Of a stretch of 44,036 bases of DNA, positions 11,593 to 23,731 are shown piece by piece. Within the stretch, counting starts at the first letter, position 1; every line of letters starts with the position of its first letter. Position numbers and translations under genes: made by a program. The DNA is from Mesostigma viride (taxonomy: Eukaryota; Streptophyta; Mesostigmatophyceae; Mesostigmatales; Mesostigmataceae): contig RPFO01000310.1 of NCBI GenBank assembly GCA_009746045.1, forward strand, positions 4,359,781 through 4,403,816. Reading direction: 5' to 3'. Below the pieces are notes generated by a model. It had not been told where the DNA came from. It was given only the letters and a program-made list of their open reading frames with translations, and did not search any database.

Positions 11593-12790
11593 ATGACGAG
11601 CAAACGCTCCACGACGCAACGCAGCTTGGAGGCTGCGATGAGCAATGCAAACACGCCTGCAGCTTCGGTTGCAGTTCCGCCTCCCGGGTCCGGAGATCGA
11701 GGCCCCTCTCAGGCAGCGGTGCCACTAACCAAGCGTTAGTGGCCGGTACGTCTACTCGGCTAGCTCCTCCCGAGGCCTCGCCCTCAGCATCGCCTGAGCC
11801 CGAACGAAGTCGCCCTGCGGAACCTGGGCTGGCGCGAGACCGCCTTCGACATCAACTCTCCCGGCTATTGGCAACGCCGCACCCCGACCCAATTCATGGA
11901 TGACGTGTTTTTCGGCACGCACGCCTCGCTTCTGGAGCTGTGCCGGCACGTACCCGTCTTCACGGCCAGCATCCTGATCGCCTCAACACTGGGCACGTCT
12001 CCCAGGCCCCGCACTTGGTCCAAACCGTTGCGGACCTTCTTCACGTCACCCCTCGCCTCCGCTACGCTCTGTGCTCCCTCCTCGGCCGGGCGCGCGCACC
12101 GAGGCCGAGATCTGGGATCTCCCGCCCTCCGCCCCCACCGCCCCCACCGCCCCAACCGCCCCCACCGCCCCCACCGCCCCCACCGCCCTCACCGAAACCA
12201 TATTTCGCTCCATCCTCACGGAGCTCCTTGCACAGCACGCGACCCCCCTTGCCGCAGATGTGGCAGCAATGGCCGGGCAACACGCTGGCTGCTGAGCTCC
12301 CTCACCTTTCCACCACCGCCACCGCCACCGCCACCTCCAAAACCACCGACGCCACTGATCACCGACCAGCTAGCTCCTCGACATCGACCACGGTGCCTCA
12401 AGGACCACGCCATGGCCATCGAGTGCCTGCAAAACACCGCACGGCCGGTGAAGGACATTGCCGCCAAGCCAGCTGGCCTGGCTACCGATGCTCCTCCCAT
12501 CCTGACAGCCTGGGCGGACATGCAGCACTGTCACCACCTTCACTCGGCCACCTCCGCCGTCGCAGCACATGCAGCTCCAGCGGCAGACGCGTGAACTCCA
12601 CGCGGAGGTCGAGCTCGCCAAGCGCAGCCTTAACGTCATCGTCAAGAACTTCGACATGGCGGAAGGTGAGAATTCCGAGAAGCTTGCACGCGCGTTTGAG
12701 ATCGAGCAAGATCCTTGATCGCATGGGCCTTAATCTTGGTGAGATCTTGAAAGCTGGTCGCCCACCGCCTTCCCCACGCGTGAGGGGTAA
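11593..12790 (+). pseudogene. Decayed second copy of the ORF1-like gene
   Basis: It starts ATGACGAGCAAACGCTCCAC, parallel to the intact ORF's start (shared STQRSL/TTQRSL region), then hits a stop and changes frame several times. Recognisable islands in order are: FFGTHASLLELCRHV (near 11907), FRSILTELLAQHATPLAADV (near 12205), TLAAELPHLSTTA (near 12280), ARPVKDIAAKPAG (near 12440), and AKRSLNVIVKNFDMAEGE (near 12615), ending in a stop. A weak match continues to about 12790 (RVRGN). The C-terminal RNA-binding part found in the intact copy is missing. An insertion of ACCGCCCCC units (about 12130-12190) interrupts it. Direction is opposite to the intact copy. Confidence 0.8.
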
Positions 12791-13523
12791 TTCTCCACCC
12801 CATCCATCATGGAATATGTGCTACATGATCTCCCAACGGAGGCATGTTATAATTTAATTTTTTAATTTAATTTAAGTACCGGTGGCAGTTTACATCCTCC
12901 ACCTGCAGATCGGCCTGTTGTAGCACATCTTGTTAGCGCGCTGTCTTTGTTTATCTTATATTGGGTGCCTTCACTCTAGCTGATGTAAGTAAAATTTTAT
13001 ACTTTTTTACATACATAACATGCGTGGTCTAGCTATGTAGAGTTTTTACACTTAGTGAATAGCACTGGCCGTGAACATTAATTATTTCTAAGCACAGTCG
13101 AGAGCTCATGCATGCTAGAAGATGACATGCAATTTCACATGCAACTATAATTAATACAAACAAGCGCTGCACATGCATGAGACATGTGCATGCATGCAAT
13201 TCCATGCACTGACCTAGCTGGCACCTGTCATGCAATTAATCGCATCAGTGTTATAGGCCATGGGTGCTCACGGCGCCGATCGATCGGTAACAACTTACGT
13301 ACATATTAATACTATGTGCTGCCCACATGTGTGTGGTGCGGCTGGCATGGCCATGCATGTATGTTCTGAAGGGGGCTGCATGCTCAGGCCTTGCCCGCAG
13401 GCCACTGGCCACGACCATGCAGACATACACTGGATGTATAGTGCGGCATGCATGCCATGTGAAAAAGTGGCTATCTCGACAAACCAAATCAAAGCTACAG
13501 GCTGGGAGTGCTGTGCACACATT
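12791..13523. other. AT-rich intergenic DNA
   Basis: No gene recognised. It contains TTTAATTTAATTTAA near 12850, many TGCATG palindromes, and GGCCGTGAACATTAATTA near 13067, which repeats a word from the leader of the ORF1-like elements (11508) and may be a fragment of another copy. The 3' untranslated part of the minus-strand membrane-protein gene must lie in the right portion; TTACA words (TGTAA on minus) occur only near 13003 and 13043. Confidence 0.5.
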
Positions 13524-16500
13524 CTATACACATTCAGGCTTCTTGCTGGGCCGCACTTCGCTTGAAATGGGGTGTCCGTGCATGCCATGCTTGCTTGGTG
13601 CTGGCGCCGCATGGGGACTAATGTCCACTCTGTATGTGGAGCTGGGAACACGCCCATACGTGCCCTCCTGCATAAACTTGTCCAATGCCGCTCGGCGCTT
13701 CGCTTCCAAGTAGGCCTCGCGGTTGCGGAGAGCCACTCGCCGCTTGTGCCGGGGGCAGCAGGGGCACAGCAGGCAGAGCAAGAGGATGGTGGCGCTGCCG
13801 ACCACCACCACGCCGACAATGCCCAGGACTGCAGACAGGCCATGGTGCCCACGATCATGCACACAGTGGGGATGCACACATGCATGGGCAGGGTGAGTGT
13901 GATGCCAGGTAAAGCTCGATATGCAGCGGTCGACTATGGAACACGGGGGTAATCATGCTGCACACGTGAGGTAGCTCACAAAACCGTGTACCAGCATCCA
14001 GGGAATGCGCTCTTCCATACCAGATCAAATGTACAAGGTTGGTGTTTCGTGGCGGTGATTGCTTGGATGCGCGGGGGAGATGAATTGGGGCTGAAAAGAA
14101 CAGCTAGCTGTGGATCTGCCTTAGATATTAACTGCTTGAAGGGAATAGGATGCCCCATAAATAACGTAACGATCAAGACCCGTTCATTACAGGTCACCCT
14201 GTGGCATCCATGAAAATCTGCGCTGCATGATCTGCATGCGCCATGTGCTGCGACTACCCGCCGGTGTCATCAAGGCGTGTGGTCCCCTGGAGCTAACACA
14301 CTATTATAGAAACAGTTCAGCATTATTTCAAATCTGAATAAACTAAGGTCTGTGGTACATCGAACAGCTAGCTGGCGCGGGCCCAATGAAAGTGCAGGAA
14401 ATGAGCGCATGACGCAGCCACCGCATGCTTTCCCCAGCTTACCTAGCACATACTTCATCTTGAAATTGGAGTTTTCCACGAGATAGCCTGGCAACAGAAA
14501 CAACACAGAAACACAGGCAGGACATTGTGACAGACCAAACAAGAAGGAAAAAGGAAAGCCTCTAAATCCCCACAGGCCATGCCATGACCTCGGCCCTCGG
14601 GCTTGACAAGCGGCAGACAGCGGCATCAGGGACAAGGCACGCATCATGCATACTAGCCAGCTGGAACGATGATATAAACCACTGCAGCACTGACCAGGGT
14701 ATTAGGTACCTTTTCAAACCAAAACTGAATTGACCCTTGGCTTTGACACATAAAATGTGCAACAACCACAGCGGTAAGTAAGTAAGCGCGTGAACATGCA
14801 AAGAAGGCATGCCACGGAGTACCCGACGAGGTGCTTTTCCACGCGGATACCACCCGCAAAGGCAAGTGGTGCGGCTCACTCGCCCAGGTCTGCAGTCGCA
14901 GATAGCAATTCCGCGTCATCCGGACTATCCAAGACGACTGTACGCTCGGCCATGATGAGGGGTATGGGGGTAGGTTGCATGCTGACCCCCGATAGCCCAG
15001 GAGAATATAAAGGCTTCTCCCGGAGCCTGAGGGGTTTTAGGGGCATACCCAGGGTTCACCCACAACCCCCACCACAGCGGTCAAACATGCCTGGAGTGGT
15101 GGTGGAGCCAGCATTGAAAATTCTTCCGGAATCAAAGCGGCTGTTTACTTCCAGCCATGACGCGGGACTCCCTTCCCAAGGCATGGGAGTTAAGTTACCA
15201 GGGGCAGAACACAGCCAGATGACACCAGCTACAAATCCACAAAGTGCATGGCAGGGAATGGGACGAGGATGATGGGTTGACCGCCCTCCTTCAATGGTCT
15301 TTTCAATTCCCGCCCCTTCACGGCACATATGCCCAAAGTTCTAGGCACATGAACGGTGAACATGCTGCGGTACATGATCATATCCATGCAACTGCATGCG
15401 CATAGGACATCAACGAGACATTAACCCACCATTTTTTACAACCTCCCTTGCGCTTGGGTGAGGGCTGGCCGACAAGCTATGGACTACACTGCTGCAAGTG
15501 CGGTACGCCTATACAGCCAAGTGACTCTTGCATCAAGCTCATCTGACTACGATGCCCCTAGGCATACCCACCTCCACGAATGTTGTCTGCCCTCAAGACG
15601 TTTTAAAACAAGAGGCAAGCTGCCATGGGCCCATATGTGTATGTTGGTGTCAACAACGACAGGTCTACCAGGAACAATTGAGTTCATTTCAGCGAGACAA
15701 TAAGTGACTTCTCCACAATCATGGCGATATCACCGGCACCGTCTGGAGCACACTCTATTACACGAGATCTCGTGCCCTTAAAAGTGCAGCACCCGAAACT
15801 ATGCATGCTGCCATCGCAGGAGCCATCCATGCACCTGTGCGCACGTGGAACATAGACACAAACACAAGGGGTTGTGCGCCATCATAGGGGCCCGCACACC
15901 TGTCCGCATGTGGAAGACGTGCTCCACCACCATGCGCTTGCCCACGTTGGACGCGCCATACGCAAGCATCAGGCGGCTGGGCTCCTGCCCGTCCACGCTG
16001 TCCGCTGCACGCTCTCGTTCAGGTAGAGTTGAGACAGAAAGAGCGATCAAATAAGAAAAGAAGAGCCAAAACGGGCAGCGCTGGACAAGAACGGTGGCAG
16101 ATCCTGGCCTACAACTATGCGAGTGCATCTCGGACACTCCCAACCCCATGACATGTTACCGTGGGACCCTGCAAGTACGCATGGTGAGCCCTGTTCTAAC
16201 AAGGCACGTGATGCCCAACAAAGCACGCGATGGCCCCACAGGCAGCCAAGAGGGGCTGCAGGCTTCAGCCTTGCCTTGGGATGCATCAACCAAACACCAA
16301 ACCATGTGGCACCAATCACTTGTAAACAAAACACATACTCTCATGAGGGCTGTCGTTACAACCAACGGTAGAGGCATCACACATGCAACGGTTGGGACGT
16401 TCCCCACCTCGGAAGACCTGCATCGTGGCCCCTCCCTCGATCACTGAATGGACCCCCCCATCCAGTACCCTCGTGTCACCACCTCCCCCGGACACTCCCA

Positions 16501-19500
16501 AGAACAAAGCCACGTGGCCAGCATACAAGTACAAAGAGATCATAAACAAAGGAATGGGTCAAAAAGGTCCAGTCCTCCTCGACGTGTCATCATCCAACCT
16601 CTGCCGTATACTGGCAAAGCCAGCGCACCCGGTGCACGCGCATCCAAGACCCACCCTGCAGGCGCGGCCTCAGCACGGTCGTTGCCCCGTCCACCACGAC
16701 GACCGACCCGATGGCCTCCCACATCTCAAACGCGGCGTGGACGTGCAGTGCCTTGACCGCCCCGTTTGCATGATCCGCCTCGGCCGCGTAATGCTGCTGC
16801 CGCATCCAGTCGCCCAGACCGACCGAGACGCCCATGTCGCAGCGGAGACCCCACTGGACCAGGCTGAGGCTGGAGGGGGGGGCGTCCCAGCTGGACTCTG
16901 TGACCATGAGGAAGGAGAAGGGCTGGCGTGCGGCGTACCCGTAGCCACCAATGGCAGTGAGCGCGCCCGAGTTGTCAGGGAGCTCAATCTCCTCCGGCCA
17001 GCTGGTTGGGGGGTAGGTGTGAACAGGGTAGGTGTGGGCAAGGTGTAGTTGTGAGCAAGGTGCATGTGAGCAACGTAGGCGTGGGGTGGGTGCATGTGAG
17101 CAAGGTAGGCGTGGGGTGGGTGCGAACGGGGGTCCACATGGCAGGAATGGGTAAAGGACAAGAGGTGCGTCAAAACTATCTCCTGCTTTGGGCGGTGCCC
17201 TACAAAGCTGCTTTGGGGCGTGAGTACGGCGCCCTCGATGGGATTGCACTAGAAAACCGGTGACCCATCCCTAAGGGGCGCCGTGCCAAGTTGTTAAGGT
17301 GGATGGGAAAGGGGATGGGACGTATGGACAGGCGAGCAGGTTGTTGGGTCAGGGCGACTGGAAAACAGGAGTTGGAAAGGCAAGTCAGTCTAGGGGGTGT
17401 GCAGATTGGGGGTCACGCGCCTTTGATGGGTTGGGTTGTGGGGGCCGCATCAGATGCGTGGATGGGCAGGTGCATGTCAAATGGCCAGTTGGAAGCCAAA
17501 CAAGCAAATTAAGAAGGGAGAGCTTCTGTATAAGAGGACATCCACACGACTAGACCGATTAGAAAAACTCACTCAAGAGCGGCAGCCTCACCGTGACGTC
17601 ATGCGCTTAAGGTTGATGGATGGTAGGTGGAGGTGGGCGTACGTGTCCAGTACGAGCCGCCGCCCTTGGCTGCCGATGCCAGGGCTATGCCAGTGCCGAA
17701 GGCCTGAGGTATATATACTGCTTCGATCACGTGGAAGTGGAGCCCATCGAGATACCTGCATCAAGAAACCTTGCAATTCATGGAAACTGGTACGTTCTTA
17801 CCCGTGTCACAACTATACCCTCTAGGCGGTGCAGAGGCGACCCCTCGGACATCGAGGATGGAAAAGTGTCTATTTCCTATAATGCCAGTGACGGCTGCAC
17901 ATAGGTGGCACATAACTGTAGTTCTAGCGCTTGCCTGAGGCTGCAGTCCAGCTTGAGACCATATACCAGACGTGGCATACATGTGGCGGTACAAGCGCAA
18001 GTAATATCACGCCATCGTCCTCCACGTGGCATACATATGGCAACGCACACACAATTTATATCATGCTATCATCTGCCACATCACACCCGCTTGCCTGATG
18101 TCGTAGTCGAGCTTGAGGCCACCGGTCGGCAGCGAAGCGACGTCTTCGTTGGGCCATCGCAGCACCAGGTCCCTCTTGGCGATCGTTACCACGAAGCGGA
18201 CCTCGCCGTACAGGTGGGAGCTCCACTCGCCGTTCACGCCCAGGGACTTGGGCAAGCTGGCGCCTGGTAGCACGCAGGGCGGTGCCCAGGCACGGTGCAT
18301 CCACACATAAGCATTTTACACACAAGGCAATGACGAGTGGGCGGAACGATAACGATCATCTAAAGCACTCATGGGCGCACATTGATGATCAAGACAAGGA
18401 TACACGAAACAATGCTATGTGAAATAAGGGATGTGAAATAAGGGTGGGTGAAAGAATGGTGTATTTGTACAGAGTGCGGTGGATCGATGAGCGCAGCAGG
18501 GAAGGGGCACGGAGCGTGCGTCCCACCGCGCGTGGTGGCTGCAGCTTAGTACCAAGAGAGCAGATGCCTTGATTTGCCGCTGAAAAGATGACAAGTGCGA
18601 CAAATGTGTAGCATGAATTGAGACGGCGACGCCTCGTACTTCGCGACATACCCGATGCTCACAGGGCATGGTGTCCGTGTACTTGCTGGACAATGTATGA
18701 TGACAGAGTACAAGGGTCAACCAAGACAACCCACAAGGGTGAAGTGTGCAAGGGGGATAACCTAGAGGACCTCGGGCCAACCAGATAACCTAGAGGACCT
18801 CAGGTCAACCAGATAACCTAGAGGACCTCGGGCCAACCAGATAACCTAGAGGACCTCAGGTCAACCAGATAACCTAGAGGACCTCAGGTCAACCAGATAA
18901 CCTAGAGGACCTCAGGTCAACCAGATAACCTAGAGGACCTCGGGCCAACCAGATAACCTAGAGGACCTCAGGTCAACCAGATAACCTAGAGGACCTCAGG
19001 TCAACCAGATAACCTAGAGGACCTCGGGCCAACCAGATAACCCAGAGGACCTCGGGCCAACCAGATAACCTAGAGGACCTCAGGTCAACCAGATAACCTA
19101 GAGGACCTCAGGTCAACCAGATAACCTAGAGGACCTAGGGCCAACCAGATAACCTAGAGGACCTCAGGTCAACCAGATAACCTAGAGGACCTAGGGCCAA
19201 CCAGATAACCCAGAGGACCTCGGGCCAACCAGATAACTTAGAGGACCCGGCGAAACCAACAAAGGGGCGCCGACACCAAGCTTTCACGCCCTTGCGTTGG
19301 AAGCATGCGTGCGGTGCGTAAGCAACCGCACTCAGCAGACTGTGGCTATAGCGCGCGGGCACTGCGGCTTCTGGCGGACACATCCCAATCCCAGCCATCC
19401 CCAGGACCTCCTCACCTCCCACCCTGATTGCATCACATCCAACTGGGGGGTCTCATTCGTGGGGTGAAGCTACATACTGCGTGGCTGTGGGCACGGGGAT

Positions 19501-21437
19501 TCTAATGAACACCCGACAGATAGAACATAACCAACCAGCAGCTTGGACTCCACAACAGGCAATAAGTGGTGTGCGAACCGGGTGTGATGTCAACCGCAGG
19601 TTTTCCATGATTCCATAGGATTCCCTGTTTGCATGAAGTCATCAACGTCGTGGTATCCGCAACCGTATATACCATCGGCGTCTTATCGTATTTTTTCAGT
19701 TCCTACTTCCAACCACACCATCCTCCTAACATGCCTGTTGATGATAAACCCTACTAAGTGTTGATGATAAACCCTTACTACTAACTTGGTGATACCCGGT
19801 TAGTGACGTCAATGATGGCATCGGCCTTAGCATGACTACCCCACGATTATAACTCAACTACCCCACGATTATAACTCAACTACCCCACGATTATAACCTC
19901 AACTACCCCACGATTATAACTCAACTACCCCACGATTATTACTCAACAGCCCATGTTGCTGGTTTCGATTTGTCTCCACTCACCTCCCACCAGGAACGGG
20001 CACACGAACACATCTTGCACATAATCGCTCCTTCCCCCCTCCATCGATGACTCAGAACCCTCCCCCCCGCCGACCCCCCATGCCACTTCCTCCTCCAGCG
20101 CGGCCTCGCGCTGCCGCCACCACGATCTGTCGCCGTCGCGAGGCATGCTGGTGTCCGCAGGGTCGGCCCGGTAGCTGCAGTAGTCGTGCCAGCGGTGCAT
20201 GTAGTAGGTGTACTGGCCACGCAGTGCCTCGGGGCCGACGCCAAAGGACTTGACCGCCTGGTGGTGGCGAGCTCGGCATGGAGAAAAGGAGACAAAGGGG
20301 AAGGAAGAAGTGCATTATAAGGAATTAGGTTTGATGACTTAAGCAACCTGTTTATAATACTACTACAATCAGCATCTACCTATTCTTTTTACTTCTATTG
20401 CGGCAGTGCCATCGGGCCTGACAGTCATTTGCTCACGCGAGGCATCCAACTTGTCACGGTCGCACAGATGCAAGGGATAGATTGAGTGTAGTGCTTCAGG
20501 GGCATGGGTAAGGGTCAGGGAGTCACAGGTGAGCAGTCCCATTAAGTGGGTTAAGTGTGCGGGCGGGAGATGCCCCGGGGAGTACCTTCCCACACGGCAC
20601 AATTGAGAGAGCGCTGCGCCCCCCCCCCCCCCCCCCCCCCCCCCCCCGACCTCCCAGATGACTTGCCAGTCAAAGGCACGCAAAGCTGGCTCTGTAGAAA
20701 CGTGAGGGAACAGGGTTGGACTGGGGGGGGTCAGAACGTCCAGCCGCCTCACCCTAGCCAAGCATGAGGTCCGAGCCCTTAATTATGCATGTGACTGCCC
20801 TTACCAGGCGTAACTTGCCGCAGGAGCTGTCCATCATACTCTGGGGGAAAAGCCAGATGTTCCTGTGTTCGCACCAGCAAATGCATGACAGAGGAGGCAG
20901 GGTAGGTTAGTAGATATTAGTTAGGCAGGCAGGAAATGGAGGTGCAGGGAGGGCCGAGGAGGGACGGGAAGCGGAGGACACTCGATCACAGGAAAACATC
21001 ACAGTACTCAGCAGGCTCAGCGTTTTAATACGAAAGCGGCACGCTCTTTAAAATAGACAACCCCGTAATGCGTATGTAATGCGTTTCCATATTGCGGCCT
21101 TGCTGGTGACGTCCGGATAGGTCTACTGGTAGGTATCCAGATATTCTATCCTGTTAGACCAGATAATACTAGCAAATTTTCGCTTGAGAGTACACTGGGC
21201 CTATGGATATCAGGACTTTGATACGCACCTGTCATGCCCTATGGTCATGCACGTCTGGCTACCGCATACTTGTTTCGGAAGGATCTGGTCGCCACTAGGT
21301 TCCGAATAATTCCCCAGCCGTAGCGCAGCGTACGTCATCGCCAACTCCAAGCCAGGGGGGAAATAGGTTCTACTTTTGGCCTCAATGGCTGCGACCAACA
21401 AGAGCGAAAAAAAGCCCAGCACGTAAATATGCGCCAT
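13524..21437 (-). CDS. Predicted type I membrane protein, 10 exons, complete
   Basis: Exons in transcript order: 21437-21229, 20862-20805, 20689-20651, 20257-19984, 18263-18095, 17755-17654, 17001-16655, 16004-15900, 14487-14443, 13828-13524. They sum to 1653 nt (550 aa plus stop) and every junction keeps phase. The start is chosen because MAHIYVLGFFSLLLVAAIEA is a good signal peptide. An N-glycosylation sequon NYS lies at residues 43-45. The ectodomain (about 22-448) includes FDWQVIWEAVKSFGVGPEAL, YTYYMHRWHDYC, YGEVRFVVTIAKRDLVLRWP and HVHAAFEMWEAIGSVVVVDG. A transmembrane helix follows at about 451-472 (LGIVGVVVVGSATILLLCLL), then CPCCPRHKRR and a 75-residue basic tail, presumably cytoplasmic. 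I do not recognise the family. It has too few cysteines for a typical EGF/SRCR receptor, and no catalytic motif is seen. The donor at 17654 (TC/GTACTG) is weak, and the donor at 18095 is GC. Introns carry 28-bp and 22-bp minisatellites and a C29 run. Confidence 0.75.
18757..19245. repeat. 28-bp minisatellite, about 17 copies
   Basis: Unit AACCAGATAACCTAGAGGAC plus CTCAGGTC, alternating irregularly with a CTCGGGCC (or CTAGGGCC) variant. It lies in the ~1.7-kb intron between exons 4 and 5 of the minus-strand membrane-protein gene. Confidence 0.95.
19835..19947. repeat. 22-bp tandem repeat, 5 copies
   Basis: Five units of ACTACCCCACGATTATAACT plus CA, one with an extra C and the last with ATTATTACTCAA. 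It lies in the same intron as the 28-bp array, just left of exon 4 (19984-20257). Confidence 0.93.
20619..20647. repeat. C29 homopolymer (G29 in the transcript)
   Basis: An uninterrupted run of 29 C, directly next to the donor of the 13-residue exon 20651-20689 (the exon is followed on minus by GTCGGGGG). The true length is probably uncertain because of sequencing error. Confidence 0.9.
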
Positions 21438-22660
21438 CTGTTGCTTATCCGCAAATCCAGGGTAATTGTTCTTATTTCACTAGGCACGCCGAAAGGCTTC
21501 AGCCATTGATGCTCGCTGTGCGGACGCCGCCAACGACTACGTCGATCGGGAAGAAAAGCCATGGTAAGGACTAAGGCAACTTCAGTGTGCCTGTCGCGTC
21601 CAAACTCCATCGCACAGCAAGCTTTCAATTTCTGCGAAAGCAAGTCAGCAACAGCACTCGATTCAACCGTTTGACTGCAATCCCGGTCATGTCGCGTCGG
21701 AGTTGGCCACTGCTGACTGCTCAGTCCCGCGAAAATGGGGTACAAGGCGCGCGAGGATGAACGGTCCGCGGAGCCACGCACAAATTGCCACGTGGTTACG
21801 AATGGAAAACTGCCGCGCCTCAAATGGTCATCAGCTGTGGCATGTTTCACAAGATCGATGCGACGGTGAATGGTGAACGATGGCGGGCTCGTACTATTCA
21901 TGGCTGCAATGTGATGACTGATGAGTGATTTACCCATTAGACGGTCATGTCAAGCCTACCGACACCGACACGGGGTCGGACTTTCAGGCCTAGGAACATG
22001 AGGGGTAATGTCATGCTTACCATGCATGCTATCACGGTGCATGTCACTCGCGCATCCTGCACAATTCCTTTACTAGAAATGTTTTCTTTGCCGATGACAA
22101 AGCTGATGTGGAAAGAATGCAGCGTCTACGTTTCATCAATGCTTGAACTCGACTTTCTATCACATGCGGGTTCAACGTTTAGCACCACACGGAAAGATAG
22201 CCGGGGATCGTTCTCAGCCATCCGGGGTCCGTCACTGGCGCTAGCGGACCACGCGTAAATTGTTCGATCCATCATCTCCAAGTCTCATGGCAGCGCAGGA
22301 TTACCAGGGTTCATTTTTCAGCTAAATACTGCGCTGGTACAAGTGCAAGCCAGGCCTGACCCTGGCACTTATAAATACAGTCTTCAGAGGATGCATGTGT
22401 GTAAGGAAGCGTTCATCGGAATTGAATGAGCGCCACGCATATTCAACTTTGGGCTGCCTCTAAAGCACAAGCCGCCATCGTGCCGGGAGACGCATGTCCC
22501 TTCGATCACCGATCGCGAGTTCTGAAGAGACTAGCGATCGATATCTAATAATGATGTTTCCAGGCATCAAATTTCTTGTTTTGCAAAGCTTGACGTCGTC
22601 AACGGTGTACGTACGTGTCAAATTATTGCTCGATATGCCAGCGATTGAGCGAAATACCGG
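21438..22660. other. Intergenic / presumed promoter region
   Basis: No gene supported. A 200-codon minus frame overlaps the signal-peptide exon in another frame and has no recognisable protein character. The promoter of the 550-aa membrane-protein gene should lie here, but I see no clear TATA box near 21437. Confidence 0.45.
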
Positions 22661-22670
22661 ATTTTCCACA

Positions 22671-22986
22671 CTAAAACAAGCTCGTTATATATATGTACAT
22701 ATATATAACGAGTGATTTATCTAGTACCAAATCCGAAAGGCTTGCATCACTCCCCGGACAGGAGAACTTTTGCGGATGACTGTAGGTGTAAGTTGGCGAT
22801 GCCATGGTAACCGGAGACGTCCGTCCTATAGTCAGCAAAATTGGTGCGAGAGGTCCCCAGTTCGATTCCGGTCGGATTCATTTGCAGATCGCGTTTTTCC
22901 GCGTTTTCCGCGGCCCGGTACTGAACGCAAATGGTTTTCACCTTTGCGGAGTGCCTGATCAAATATATATAACGAGCTTGTTTTAG
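22671..22986. mobile_element. Inverted-repeat element enclosing a tRNA-like sequence
   Basis: Two perfect 24-bp inverted arms, CTAAAACAAGCTCGTTATAT plus ATAT at 22671-22694 and its reverse complement at 22963-22986, bracket ~268 bp. A partial third arm (TATATAACGAG) lies at 22701-22711. The interior holds a tRNA-like block (22820-22876). It could be a tRNA-derived SINE inside or beside an AT-rich inverted-repeat element. The type is uncertain. Confidence 0.5.
22820..22876 (+). other. tRNA-like sequence, probably SINE head or decayed tRNA
   Basis: TCCGTCC (22820-22826) can pair with GGTCGGA (22870-22876) at six of seven positions, like an acceptor stem. TATAGTCAGC..TTGGTG resembles a D-arm with box A, and AGTTCGATTCC at 22859-22869 is a good box B. 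At 57 nt it lacks room for an anticodon arm, so it is not a functional standard tRNA gene. Confidence 0.4.
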
Positions 22987-23576
22987 TATATATACATACA
23001 TATGTATATCAGAATACATATGTATATATACTACGCAAATTATGTTACGTCAAGCTCGTTACGCAGGTACACGGATACCCTCAGTGTTGGCTCGAAAATG
23101 TGCATGCACATCTCATACGTATGTCGATGGCACGAGTTGAAGTAACAGCGCTTGTGTGTGCACGTACACCTTCCCAATTCATGGCCGGAGCCCACACACT
23201 ACGTGCATTTATATTCGCTGCATGCTGCAACTGGGATGCATCCATTCTACAAACACCACTGCTGCCGGCACATGTTTAGCTCATGCATAACGTGCATGGC
23301 AATTGCATGGCAGGATCTCTCGTCATTTCTTTACTGTAATCATACCAGAAAAGATAAATAATCTTGGATGCATTATGTGGCCGGCCAGTCCGCAAGCACC
23401 TGAATATGCAAGCAAGGGGCCAGCCATTACTGCGCGCCGATATGATGGTAGCAAAACACCTGCCACACTGGTGGGCAACGGTGCTAGCCCGGGGTGACTC
23501 GTATTGACTTCCTTGCCCACAATGCTGGTATTTAAACCAAAAGATCTACCCAGACTCCTGAGCCCTGTGCTCGGTA

Positions 23577-23581
23577 TTACA
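23577..23581 (-). terminator. Candidate TGTAA polyadenylation signal
   Basis: TTACA on plus is TGTAA on minus, about 150 nt after the stop codon at 23732. TGTAA is the usual poly(A) word of chlorophycean nuclear genes. The position is reasonable, but no transcript evidence is available. Confidence 0.45.
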
Positions 23582-23731
23582 CCGACACCTACAATCATGG
23601 TCATCCCACTCGATACCGTACTGGACAACTGCTACAGGCAGTGATACAGTAGACCCTGCTTATACCAAGGAATACCCATGTCAACAAGGGCTCACCCTCG
23701 CGCATCCTAGGTGTCGGACAATGCCCAAAAG

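Noticed and set aside
14876-14953. Small minus ORF MAERTVVLDSPDDAELLSAT(..), 25 codons
   Set aside because: The composition looks protein-like, but it is not needed by the phase-consistent chain of the membrane-protein gene. Could be an upstream start of another transcript; no further support.
21335-21937. 200-codon minus frame overlapping the signal-peptide exon
   Set aside because: Shadow frame; the overlapping frame with the signal peptide splices in phase to the next nine exons.
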